Assembly: GCA_002304945.1 (NCBI GenBank)
Contig: DBPQ01000023.1
Coordinates: 1-7,534 of the forward strand
DNA from: Actinomycetales bacterium UBA1416
Lineage (GTDB): Bacteria; Actinomycetota; Actinomycetes; Actinomycetales; Actinomycetaceae
Length of the DNA stretch: 7,534 nucleotides
Direction of reading: 5' to 3'
Notes under the pieces: generated by a model
Databases searched by the model: none
Told to the model about the DNA's origin: nothing
Seen by the model: only the letters and a program-made list of their open reading frames with translations
Shown here: in pieces, positions 1-7,209 of the stretch
Numbering within the stretch: position 1 is the stretch's first letter
How the letters are laid out: every line of letters begins with the position of its first letter
Position numbers and translations under genes: made by a program

Positions 1-1767
1 ATCGACCACGGCAAGTCCACGCTCGCCGATCGCATGCTGCAGCTCACCGGCGTGGTCGACGAACGGACCATGCGGGCGCAGTACCTCGACCGGATGGACA
101 TCGAGCGGGAGCGCGGGATCACGATCAAGTCCCAGGCGGTGCGGATGCCGTGGCAGGTGGGAGGCACCGCCTACGCGCTGAACATGATCGACACGCCCGG
201 GCACGTCGACTTCACCTACGAGGTGTCCCGTTCGCTGGCGGCGTGCGAGGGGGCCGTCCTCCTCGTGGACGCCGCGCAGGGGATCGAGGCGCAGACGCTG
301 GCGAACCTGTACCTCGCGCTGGAGAACGACCTCATGGTCATCCCCGTGCTGAACAAGATCGATCTCCCCGCCGCCCAGCCGGACCGGTTCGCCGAGGAGC
401 TCGCGGGCCTCGTGGGTGGTTCCCCGGACGATGTCCTGCGTGTCTCGGGCAAGACCGGTGAGGGCGTCCGCGAGTTGCTCGACCACATCGTCGACCTCGT
501 CCCCAACCCGACGGGGAACCCCGACGCCGCGGCCCGCGCGATCATCTTCGACTCCGTCTACGACACGTACCGGGGCGTCATCACCTACGTCCGCGTCAAG
601 GACGGGCACCTCAGCCCCCGCGAGCGGATCATGATGATGTCCACCGGCGCCACCCACGAGCTGCTCGAGATCGGCGTGATCTCGCCGGAGCCGATCCCCA
701 CGCGCGGCCTCGGCGTGGGGGAGGTGGGGTATCTCATCACCGGTGTGAAGGAGGTACGCCAGTCCCGCGTGGGCGACACCGTCACGAACGCGACGAAGCC
801 GGCGAAGGAGGCCCTCGGCGGGTACCGCGACCCGAGGCCCATGGTGTTCTCCGGCCTCTTCCCCATGGACGGCTCGGACTACCCGGACCTCCGCGACGCC
901 CTCGACAAGCTGAAGCTGAACGACGCCGCCCTCGTCTACGAGCCGGAGACCTCCGCCGCCCTCGGGTTCGGCTTCCGGTGCGGGTTCCTCGGCCTGCTCC
1001 ACCTGGAGATCGTCCGCGAACGGCTGGAGCGCGAGTTCGGGCTCGACCTCATTTCCACATCCCCCAACGTCGAGTACTCGGTGACGCTGGAGGACCGCAC
1101 GGTGGTGGATGTCACGAACCCCTCGGAGTTCCCGTCGGGCAAGGTGGCCGAGATCCGGGAGCCCATGGTGCGGGCCACGATCCTGGCGCCCAGCGAGTTC
1201 ATCGGCGCGATCATGGAACTCTGCCAGGATCGGCGCGGTTCGCTGCTCGGCATGGACTACCTCTCCGCCGAGCGGGTGGAGCTGCGCTACACCCTGCCGC
1301 TCGCGGAGATCGTGTTCGACTTCTTCGACCAGCTCAAGTCCCGCACCCGGGGGTACGCCTCGCTCGACTACGAGGAGGCCGGGGACGCGCCCTCGGACCT
1401 GGTGAAGGTGGACATCCTCCTCAACCACGAGACGGTCGACGCGTTCTCCGCGATCGTCCACAAGGACAAGGCGTACGCCTACGGCGTGGAGATGACCGGC
1501 AAGCTCCGCAAGCTCATCCCGCGGCAGCAGTTCGAGGTGCCCATCCAGGCGGCCATCGGTTCCCGCGTGATCGCCCGCGAGTCCATCCGCGCCCTGCGCA
1601 AGGACATGCTGGCCAAGTGCTACGGCGGTGACATCACCCGGAAGCGCAAGCTGCTCGAGAAGCAGAAGGAGGGCAAGAAGCGCATGAAGGCCATCGGCCG
1701 CGTCGAGGTCCCCCAGGAGGCGTTCATCGCCGCGCTCACGTCGGAAGCACCCACGGGGAAGAAGTGA
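1..1767 (+). CDS. lepA: Elongation factor 4 (LepA), 5' end missing
   Basis: Ribosome-associated translational GTPase of the EF-G/EF-4 family, known to act on stalled or mistranslocated ribosomes and in 30S biogenesis. The reading frame is open from base 1, so the true start lies upstream; 588 residues are present and family length suggests only some 20-35 are missing. Counting from base 1, visible G motifs are the end of G1 (DHGKST, 2-7), G2 (RGITIK, 38-43), G3 (DTPGH, 64-68), G4 (NKID, 118-121) and G5 (SGKTG, 149-153). The EF-4-specific C-terminal domain is clear: a CYGGDITRKRKLLEKQ stretch followed by KEGKKRMK and the VPQEAF tail, which separates it from EF-G, TypA and RF3. The stop overlaps the start of hemW, so the two are probably co-transcribed and translationally coupled. 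No frameshift or odd base composition is seen. Confidence 0.97.
   Translation: MDHGKSTLADRMLQLTGVVDERTMRAQYLDRMDIERERGITIKSQAVRMPWQVGGTAYALNMIDTPGHVDFTYEVSRSLAACEGAVLLVDAAQGIEAQTLANLYLALENDLMVIPVLNKIDLPAAQPDRFAEELAGLVGGSPDDVLRVSGKTGEGVRELLDHIVDLVPNPTGNPDAAARAIIFDSVYDTYRGVITYVRVKDGHLSPRERIMMMSTGATHELLEIGVISPEPIPTRGLGVGEVGYLITGVKEVRQSRVGDTVTNATKPAKEALGGYRDPRPMVFSGLFPMDGSDYPDLRDALDKLKLNDAALVYEPETSAALGFGFRCGFLGLLHLEIVRERLEREFGLDLISTSPNVEYSVTLEDRTVVDVTNPSEFPSGKVAEIREPMVRATILAPSEFIGAIMELCQDRRGSLLGMDYLSAERVELRYTLPLAEIVFDFFDQLKSRTRGYASLDYEEAGDAPSDLVKVDILLNHETVDAFSAIVHKDKAYAYGVEMTGKLRKLIPRQQFEVPIQAAIGSRVIARESIRALRKDMLAKCYGGDITRKRKLLEKQKEGKKRMKAIGRVEVPQEAFIAALTSEAPTGKK
1755..1767 (+). promoter_or_regulatory. 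hemW ribosome binding site and lepA/hemW stop-start overlap
   Basis: The purine run GGGGAAG at 1755-1761 ends two bases before the GTG at 1764, and its GGGGA part gives normal Shine-Dalgarno spacing. The bases GTGA at 1764-1767 are both the hemW start and the lepA TGA stop. This supports the GTG as the hemW start and suggests coupling by ribosome reinitiation. Coupling is inferred; the overlap is seen directly. Confidence 0.7.
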
Positions 1768-2981
1768 GTCCCGCCCTCCCCGAGGGCGAGCGTGTTCCCG
1801 ACGGCGGCCCGCTCGCCGGGCTGGCCGCCGGCGGCGGTGCCGTTCTGCCCCCCTTCGGCGTCTACCTGCACGTCCCGTTCTGCCGGGTCCGCTGCGGCTA
1901 CTGCGACTTCAACACGTACACCGCCGGCGAACTCGGCGGGGGTGCGGACCAGGCGGGGTACGCCGCCACCGCCGTCGCCGAGATCCGGCTCGCGGCCACG
2001 GCCCTGACGACGGCGGAGCTCCCGGCCCGCCCGGCCGCGACGGTCTTCGTGGGCGGCGGGACCCCGACCCTGCTCCCTGCCACGGACCTGCTGGCCATGC
2101 TCGGCGCAGTCCGCGCCGAGTGGGGGCTCGCCCCGGGTGCCGAGGTCACCACCGAGGCCAACCCGGACACCGTGGACGAGGCCTCCCTGGAGCAGCTCGC
2201 CGCGGGTGGCATCACCCGCCTGTCGCTCGGGATGCAGTCCGCGGTGCCGCACGTCCTGGCCACCCTCGACCGCACCCACACCCCCGCCAACGTGGGCCGG
2301 GCGGTGGCGGCGGCGCGCGCCGTCGGACTGGACGTCTCCCTCGACCTCATCTACGGGACACCCGGGGAGAGCGTGGCCGACTGGCGTCGCAGCCTGGAAG
2401 CGGCCCTCGACCTCGCGCCCGACCACGTGTCCGCCTACGCGCTCGGCATCGAGGAGGGCACGCGGATGGGCGCCCAGGTCCGCCGCGGCGAGCTCCCGCC
2501 CACGGATCCGGACGACCAGGCGGAGAAGTACGAGATCGCCGACTCCGCCCTGGCCTCAGCCGGCCTGCCCTGGTACGAGATCTCGAACTGGGCACGGCCC
2601 GGCCACCAGTCCCGGCACAACCTCGGCTACTGGCGCGGGGCGGACTGGTGGGGGATCGGACCCGGGGCGCACTCCCACGTCCGGGGAACCCGGTTCTGGA
2701 ACGTGAAGCACCCGCGGGCCCACGCCGCGCTCGTCCGGGCCGGCCGGCTGCCGGCGGCGGGCCGCGAGGTCCTGAACCCCGAGGAGCGCGCGTTCGAACG
2801 GTTGATGCTGGGCGTGCGGCTCGCGGAGGGAGTCCCGGTGCGGGGGAGGGCGCGGGACCTCCTCCCCGGTCTGATCACCCGGGGACTGGTGGAGGCCGCG
2901 CCCGCCGAGCACGGCCGCGTGGTCCTCACCCGCCACGGCCGGCTGCTCGCCGACGCCGTGACCCACGAGCTCGCCGGCTGA
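1764..2981 (+). CDS. hemW: Radical SAM heme chaperone HemW (formerly annotated as coproporphyrinogen III oxidase-like)
   Basis: A 405-residue cytoplasmic radical SAM protein. HemW family members bind heme and deliver it to target proteins such as respiratory enzymes. The [4Fe-4S] motif CxxxCxxC is C40, C44, C47 in the context HVPFCRVRCGYCDFNTY. It lacks the fourth cysteine (CxxxCxxCxC) of true HemN, which is the usual reason for calling HemW rather than the oxygen-independent oxidase. GGGTPT at 97-102 and the TEANPDT segment belong to the SAM-binding core. The C-terminal HemN-type domain carries YEISNWARPG and then HNLGY at 285-289, matching the HNxxY motif proposed as the heme site in HemW. 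The first 30 residues are low-complexity and poorly conserved, so a later start is possible, but the overlap with lepA and the upstream purine run favour this GTG. The lepA-hemW order is common in actinobacteria. Confidence 0.93.
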   Translation: MSPALPEGERVPDGGPLAGLAAGGGAVLPPFGVYLHVPFCRVRCGYCDFNTYTAGELGGGADQAGYAATAVAEIRLAATALTTAELPARPAATVFVGGGTPTLLPATDLLAMLGAVRAEWGLAPGAEVTTEANPDTVDEASLEQLAAGGITRLSLGMQSAVPHVLATLDRTHTPANVGRAVAAARAVGLDVSLDLIYGTPGESVADWRRSLEAALDLAPDHVSAYALGIEEGTRMGAQVRRGELPPTDPDDQAEKYEIADSALASAGLPWYEISNWARPGHQSRHNLGYWRGADWWGIGPGAHSHVRGTRFWNVKHPRAHAALVRAGRLPAAGREVLNPEERAFERLMLGVRLAEGVPVRGRARDLLPGLITRGLVEAAPAEHGRVVLTRHGRLLADAVTHELAG

Positions 2982-2985
2982 CCAC

Positions 2986-3255
2986 CTACTCCACCGAGAA
3001 CCCCGTGAGCCCGCGCGGCGCCGTCTCCTCGGCGTTGACGCGCGTCACGCGCGCGTGGCGGGGCCCGCGTTCGCACCACGTCTGCAACTGGCCGACGGCG
3101 GCCGGTGGGCCCTCCGCGTGCACCTCGACGGTGCCGTCGTCGAGGTTCCGTGCCCAGCCCGCCACGCCGAGGGACTCGGCGACGTGGAGGCAGTTCCAGC
3201 GGTAGCCCACCCCCTGGACGATGCCGTGGATCACGAGACGACGTGCGATGTCCAT
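2986..3255 (-). CDS. acyP: Acylphosphatase
   Basis: An 89-residue cytosolic enzyme that hydrolyses acyl phosphates such as carbamoyl phosphate or acetyl phosphate to the carboxylate and phosphate. The length is typical of the family (about 90-100 residues). The first signature is HGIVQGVGYRW at 10-20, with the phosphate-binding catalytic arginine at R19. The second is GWARNLDDGTVEV from residue 33, with the catalytic asparagine at N37. The C-terminal FSVE replaces the common FxIRY-type ending and is slightly short. An in-frame TGA lies two codons before the ATG, so this is the most upstream possible start. No Shine-Dalgarno sequence is evident in front of it, so it may be leaderless or weakly translated. 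It is convergent with hemW (four bases between stops) and divergent from the first transporter. What it does in this context is unknown; these genes are usually solitary. Confidence 0.93.
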   Translation of the reverse strand: MDIARRLVIHGIVQGVGYRWNCLHVAESLGVAGWARNLDDGTVEVHAEGPPAAVGQLQTWCERGPRHARVTRVNAEETAPRGLTGFSVE

Positions 3256-3292
3256 GGGTCAAGCCAAGCACACCGCGGCGGTCGGCGGGTTT

Positions 3293-3322
3293 TTGTGCCT
3301 CCTGCCGGAGCACCGCTACCGT
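3293..3322 (+). promoter_or_regulatory. Putative sigma-70-type promoter of the first transporter
   Basis: TTGTGC (3293-3298) as -35 and TACCGT (3317-3322) as -10, separated by 18 bases, fit loose actinobacterial housekeeping promoter patterns. The -10 ends 21 bases before the ATG at 3344, leaving room for a short leader with the ribosome site at 3332-3340. The second paralog has an element of the same form and spacing, which strengthens the call. The transcription start has not been shown. Confidence 0.45.
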
Positions 3323-3331
3323 GGGCCGGTC

Positions 3332-3346
3332 GAGGGAGGGCACATG
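3332..3346 (+). promoter_or_regulatory. Ribosome binding site that sets the start of the first transporter
   Basis: GAGGGAGGG at 3332-3340 lies just ahead of ATG 3344-3346, giving four to seven bases of spacing depending on the pairing used. The frame is open back to 3221 with other starts, but those lie inside the opposing acylphosphatase gene, have no such site, and would add a tail with no counterpart in the paralog. Confidence 0.75.
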
Positions 3347-4678
3347 GAGGGCAGGCGCACGCCGCCGTGGCGCTACGCGCTCGGCATGTTCGGGATGTCC
3401 ATCCCGATCAACATGGTGCGCGGCTCCATGCTGCTGTTCTACGTGGACATCCTCGGCCTCGACGTCCGGGCCTACGGCATCGTCATGGCCGTCTACGCGG
3501 TCCTCGACGCGGTCGACAACCCGCTGCTCGGGCACCTGTCGGACCGCACGCGCACCCGGTGGGGGCGCCGGCGCCCCTGGCTGGTGGTGGGCGCGGTGGC
3601 CCTCACGGCGGCCTTCGTCGGCTTCTTCTCCGCCCCCGGCGAACTCGACGGGCTCGGCCTCGTCGCCTGGTTCACGGTCTTCGTGCTGCTCTGCGAGGCC
3701 GCGGACTCGATGTACTCGGCGAACTACGGGGCGCTCCTGCCGGAGCTGTACCCGGACGAGGGCGGCCGGGCCGTCGCGAACGGACTGCGTCAGGGCTTCC
3801 AGCTCGTGGCGCTGCTGCTCTCCCTCGCCCTGACCCCCGTTCTCACGACGAGCGTGTTCGGCACGGAGGACACCACGGAGGGCTTCGCCACCACGGCGCG
3901 GATCTACGCCGTCGTGGCCCTCGTCGCGCTGCTGGCCATGGCGCTCGGCGTGCGCGAGGACCCCGCCCACTCGGCGGCCGAGCGCTCGCGGCTCGTGCCC
4001 GGGCTGCTCGCGATCGCCCGGACGCGGCTGTTCTGGACGATCGGGATCGCGTCCACCTGCTACCTCGCCCCGCTCGCGCTCGTCCTGGCGGGCATCCAGC
4101 TGTACGTGAAGTACTCGCTCGGACTCCCGGTCGCCAGCACCCTCATGATCCAGGGCATCGTGATCGTGGTGGCCGCCGGCGGTCTCGCCGTGTGGACCCG
4201 GCTCGTTCGCGCCCACGGCGCCCCGCGGATCTGGCGGCTGGCGTTCATCCTCCTGGCCGCCGGCTTCATCCCGCTGTTCCTCGCCCGCACGCTCGTGGAG
4301 GCCACCCTCGCCGGCTGCGTCGTGGCGGCCGGATGGTCCGGCCTGCTCGCCACGAACGACCTCATCCAGGCGCGGCTCCTCGACGAGGACGCACGGGTCC
4401 ACGGCCAGCACCGCGAGGCCCTCTACCTCTCCGCCTTCGGGATCTTCAGCCGCGTGACCGGAGCGCTCAACGGCGTGGCGCTCGCCCTGCTCGGGGTGTG
4501 GTTCGGCTACTGGTCGGGCGACGACGCCGGCGCCGACCCCGGCACGGCGTTCCGGGTGTACGTGGCCGTGTTCCCGTTCGTCCTCGCGCTGGGAGGGGTC
4601 GTGGTGTCTCACGCGATCCGCCTTCCCGGGGAGGCCGGTGCTGGACGCGCATTGAGTGGTGGGGGTGGGGCAGGCTAG
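3344..4678 (+). CDS. GPH-type (MelB-like, MFS_2) transporter, first paralog
   Basis: A 444-residue integral membrane carrier of the glycoside-pentoside-hexuronide:cation symporter class of the major facilitator superfamily. It has the expected hydrophobic pattern of about 12 helices and no signal peptide. The class signature between helices 2 and 3 is LSDRTRTRWGRRRPW at 65-79, preceded by DAVDNP at 55-60. In MelB the matching helix-2 positions D55, N58 and D59 bind the coupling cation; here they read D55, D58, N59. Further conserved stretches are CEAADSMYSANYGALLPEL, LAGIQLYVKYSLGLPV and WSGLLATNDLIQARLLDED. The start is the ATG with a strong ribosome site, which aligns with the start of the downstream paralog; an upstream extension to 3221 is rejected. 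Substrate is unknown: the family carries sugars and glycosides, but distant members carry lipids and other molecules. The gene has its own putative promoter and runs into the next paralog's promoter at its stop codon. Confidence 0.9.
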   Translation: MEGRRTPPWRYALGMFGMSIPINMVRGSMLLFYVDILGLDVRAYGIVMAVYAVLDAVDNPLLGHLSDRTRTRWGRRRPWLVVGAVALTAAFVGFFSAPGELDGLGLVAWFTVFVLLCEAADSMYSANYGALLPELYPDEGGRAVANGLRQGFQLVALLLSLALTPVLTTSVFGTEDTTEGFATTARIYAVVALVALLAMALGVREDPAHSAAERSRLVPGLLAIARTRLFWTIGIASTCYLAPLALVLAGIQLYVKYSLGLPVASTLMIQGIVIVVAAGGLAVWTRLVRAHGAPRIWRLAFILLAAGFIPLFLARTLVEATLAGCVVAAGWSGLLATNDLIQARLLDEDARVHGQHREALYLSAFGIFSRVTGALNGVALALLGVWFGYWSGDDAGADPGTAFRVYVAVFPFVLALGGVVVSHAIRLPGEAGAGRALSGGGGAG

Positions 4679-4681
4679 CGT
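4652..4681 (+). promoter_or_regulatory. Putative promoter of the second transporter
   Basis: TTGAGT (4652-4657) and TAGCGT (4676-4681) with an 18-base spacer. The -10 contains the TAG stop of the upstream transporter (4676-4678). The form matches the first paralog's element (TTGTGC, 18 bases, TACCGT), suggesting the promoter was duplicated with the gene or is under the same constraint. This would give the second transporter separate transcription despite lying only 34 bases downstream. Based on motif match only. Confidence 0.45.
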
Positions 4682-4697
4682 GACCCCATGAGGCCGT

Positions 4698-4715
4698 GAG
4701 GAAGGCGGGCACGTG
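4698..4715 (+). promoter_or_regulatory. Ribosome binding site and GTG start of the second transporter
   Basis: GAGGAAGG at 4698-4705 is seven bases before GTG 4713-4715, an ideal spacing. The alternative in-frame ATG at 4725 would shorten the protein by four residues and has no better site. Confidence 0.75.
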
Positions 4716-6059
4716 ACGAGGTCCATGCCGACATGGCGCTACTCCATCGGGATGTTCGGCCTCGCCATCCCCATCAACACCATCCGGGTCTCCACCCTGC
4801 TGTTCTACGTGGACATCCTCGGGCTGGACGTCCGGGCCTACGGCACGGTCATGGCCGTGTACGCGGTCCTCGACGCCGTCGACAACCCCATCCTCGGCCA
4901 CCTCTCCGACCGCACCCGCACCCGGTGGGGCCGGCGCCGGCCGTGGCTCGTGATCGGCGCCGTGGTGCTGACCGCCGGACTCGTGGGCTTCTTCTCCGCC
5001 CCCGACACCCTGGACGGCGTGGCACTCGTCGCCTGGTTCGCCTTCTTCGCGATCCTGTGCGAGGCGGCGGACTCGATGTATGCCGCGAACTACAACGCGC
5101 TACTACCCGAGCTCTTCCCGGAGGAGCATCAGCGAGCCGGTGCCAACTCCCTGCGGCAGGCCTTCCAGCTCCTCGCGTTCGCGATCGCGCTGGCCGCCAC
5201 CCCGGTGCTCACGACGAGCGTTTTCGGGAGCGAGGACTCGCCGGAGGGATTCCGTGCCACCGCGATCCTCTACGCCGTGATCGCGCTCGCCGCGCTGCTG
5301 TTCATGGCGCTCAACGTGCGGGAGGATCCCACGCGGGCGACGGAGGACCACGCAGGCTTCCTCACCGGAGCCGGCGTGATCCTCCGGAACCCGCACTTCT
5401 GGCTCGTCGGCATCGCGACCGCCTGCTACCTCGTCCCACTTGCGTTCGTGCTCGCCGGCATCCAGCTCTACGTCAAGTACTCCCTCGGTCTGCCCGTGGC
5501 GTACTCGCTGTGGCTCATCGGGTCGTCGATCGTCATCGCCGCCGCGGGCCTTCCCGTGTGGACGGCGCTCGTCCGACGGCGGGGGGCGCCGTTCGCCTGG
5601 CGGATCGCCTTCGTGTTCCTCGCCGCCGGCTTCGTCCCCTTCTACTTCGCGACGTCGCTGGCGACCGCGATGGCCGGCCTCGCGGTGGTGGCCGTCGGTT
5701 GGTCCGGGCTGCTCGCCACCAACGACCTCATCCAGGCGCGGGTCCTGGACGATGACGTGCGCCGGCACGGCCAGCACCGGGAGGGCCTGTTCCTCTCCGC
5801 CTTCGGGTTCTTCAGCCGCATCACCGGGGCGACGGCCGGCATCGGACTCGGTTCCCTGGGCTTCCTCTTCGGCTACTACTCGGGGGACGACCCGGGACCC
5901 GACCCCGGGATGGCGTTCCGCGTGGCGGTGAGCGTCTACCCCTTCGTGGTCGCGGTGCTGGGGGTGATCCTCAGCATGGTCATCCGCGTGCCGGCGGCCG
6001 GAGCCGAGATTCCTGCGGCGGAGCACGCGGGACGGCCGGCGCTCCGCCCTCTCACCTGA
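4713..6059 (+). CDS. GPH-type (MelB-like, MFS_2) transporter, second paralog
   Basis: A 448-residue, about 12-helix membrane carrier of the same class as its upstream neighbour. The two align almost without gaps at roughly two-thirds identity by eye, higher in the N-terminal half. Shared blocks include LLFYVDILGLDVRAYG, LSDRTRTRWGRRRPW (64-78), the helix-2 DAVDNP (54-59), PVLTTSVFG, and HGQHRE near the C-terminal third. The nucleotide sequences also contain long identical runs, for instance 26 bases at 4797-4822 matching 3431-3456. Differences cluster in outer-loop and helix positions such as EEHQRAGANSLRQ against DEGGRAVANGLRQ and in the last 20 residues, so substrate preference may have diverged. 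Substrate is not predictable. The 3' end overlaps the convergent P450 gene by eight bases, leaving no room for an ordinary terminator between them. Confidence 0.9.
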   Translation: MTRSMPTWRYSIGMFGLAIPINTIRVSTLLFYVDILGLDVRAYGTVMAVYAVLDAVDNPILGHLSDRTRTRWGRRRPWLVIGAVVLTAGLVGFFSAPDTLDGVALVAWFAFFAILCEAADSMYAANYNALLPELFPEEHQRAGANSLRQAFQLLAFAIALAATPVLTTSVFGSEDSPEGFRATAILYAVIALAALLFMALNVREDPTRATEDHAGFLTGAGVILRNPHFWLVGIATACYLVPLAFVLAGIQLYVKYSLGLPVAYSLWLIGSSIVIAAAGLPVWTALVRRRGAPFAWRIAFVFLAAGFVPFYFATSLATAMAGLAVVAVGWSGLLATNDLIQARVLDDDVRRHGQHREGLFLSAFGFFSRITGATAGIGLGSLGFLFGYYSGDDPGPDPGMAFRVAVSVYPFVVAVLGVILSMVIRVPAAGAEIPAAEHAGRPALRPLT

Positions 6060-7203
6060 GGACGACCGGCACCCGGGCCCAGCCCCCGACCGGCGGGGTC
6101 TCCCGGACTGTCGGCCGCTCCTCCGACAGGGTGATGCCGGCAGTGCGGCGCAGCAGCTCCTCGGTGACCACACGCAGCTCCATGAGCGTGAGCGCCCGCC
6201 CGGGGCAGACGTGCGGGCCGATCCCGAACACCAGGTTGTCGGCCGCGTGCCTGGCCGGATCGAAGGTATCCGGGTCCGGGAACACCAGAGGATCCCGGTT
6301 CGCGGCGGTCCAGTTGAGGATGACGCGGGCTCCCGCCGGGATCGTCTCCCCACCGAGCTCGGCGTCACGGGTGGCGCGGCGCCTGTTGGCAACGAAGGGG
6401 TCGTCGATTCGCAGGATCTCCTCGACCGCGGCCTCGAGGGCGGCAGCGTTGCCATGGACCGCGAGCGCACGCAGGAGGTCCTGCTCCTCGGGGTGGGTGG
6501 CGAGGAAGTGGACGATCACGCCGATCGAGGTGGCGATCGACCCGAGGTCCCCGGCCGTCCAGTTCCGCAGGATGGAGACGATCTCCTCGTCGGTGAGGGG
6601 GCGGCCACCGATCGTCTCGTGCATCAGCTCCGCCGTGACGTCGGCATCGGGCGCCGCTTCGCGTCGCGCCTCAAGCAGGCCCTGGATCATGGCGTCGAAT
6701 CGCTCGGCGACGGCGGCGGTCCGCTCCCGGTCCCCGGAGCGCGTCGCGGCGTGGTTGTCCGCCATCCAGGCCACCAGTACGTCCTCGAGGTCCGGCGGCC
6801 AGCCGAGCCACGCGCTCTGGGTTCGGACCGCGAACGGGACCCCCAGGTGGGCCACCGTCCTCACCGTGCTGCCGCGGGGGAGGGCGTCGACGATCGCGGC
6901 GGCGTGCGCACGACATTGCGACTCCTCCCGGGCGACTCGCTCCGGTGTCATGTAGCGGTCGACGATCGCCCGGAACGCCGCGTGGTCCGCGCCGTCGAGG
7001 CTGTTCGGGATGGCGCGGCGGGCGGTGACGGTGCTCGAGTAGGTCCCGGGATCCGTCGCGGCTGCGACCACTTCGGCGTGCCGGAGGACGGTCCAGGTCC
7101 CCTCGCCGTCATGGGCCACCGGACACCGCGAGCGCATCGCGTCGTACGCGGCGCGCTGGTCCTCCCAGATCTGGTCCGAGGTGATGTCACAGGGGTCGCC
7201 CAT
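6052..7203 (-). CDS. Cytochrome P450 with non-canonical I-helix
   Basis: A 383-residue soluble class I-type bacterial P450 monooxygenase, slightly shorter than the usual 400 or so. The heme-thiolate loop is FGIGPHVCPG with axial Cys333. The K-helix ExxR is E262-R265, and ANRDPLVFPDPDTFDPAR (301-318) is the typical meander segment. H74 and R78 in DHAAFRAIVDRYMTP fit the C-helix heme-propionate contact. The I-helix, normally AGxE/DT, reads AGDLGS at 217-222: the acidic residue is one position early and the following threonine is missing, so oxygen activation may differ. No membrane anchor is present, and no ferredoxin or reductase is encoded in the window, so electrons must come from elsewhere. 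The ATG has GGAAGG six bases upstream. Substrate is unknown; I cannot assign a CYP family. Convergent with the second transporter, so a functional link is only possible, not shown. Confidence 0.95.
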   Translation of the reverse strand: MGDPCDITSDQIWEDQRAAYDAMRSRCPVAHDGEGTWTVLRHAEVVAAATDPGTYSSTVTARRAIPNSLDGADHAAFRAIVDRYMTPERVAREESQCRAHAAAIVDALPRGSTVRTVAHLGVPFAVRTQSAWLGWPPDLEDVLVAWMADNHAATRSGDRERTAAVAERFDAMIQGLLEARREAAPDADVTAELMHETIGGRPLTDEEIVSILRNWTAGDLGSIATSIGVIVHFLATHPEEQDLLRALAVHGNAAALEAAVEEILRIDDPFVANRRRATRDAELGGETIPAGARVILNWTAANRDPLVFPDPDTFDPARHAADNLVFGIGPHVCPGRALTLMELRVVTEELLRRTAGITLSEERPTVRETPPVGGWARVPVVLR

Positions 7204-7209
7204 GGGGTG

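Noticed and set aside
1764..2981. Calling the radical SAM gene hemN (oxygen-independent coproporphyrinogen oxidase)
   Set aside because: The iron-sulfur motif has three cysteines without the fourth HemN cysteine, and the HNxxY motif and length fit HemW.
3221..3343. Upstream extension of the first transporter by 41 codons
   Set aside because: It overlaps the acylphosphatase 5' end, lacks a ribosome site, and has no counterpart in the paralog, whereas ATG 3344 has a strong site.
2627..4726. 699-codon open frame on the - strand opposite hemW, acylphosphatase and the first transporter
   Set aside because: It crosses three well-supported genes, is rich in Arg, Gly, His and Glu as expected for an antisense frame of GC-rich codons, and has no recognisable domain.
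5103..6470. 455-codon open frame on the - strand opposite the second transporter and the P450 3' end
   Set aside because: Low-complexity composition, no family motif, and complete overlap with two clear genes; it is a GC-skewed shadow frame.
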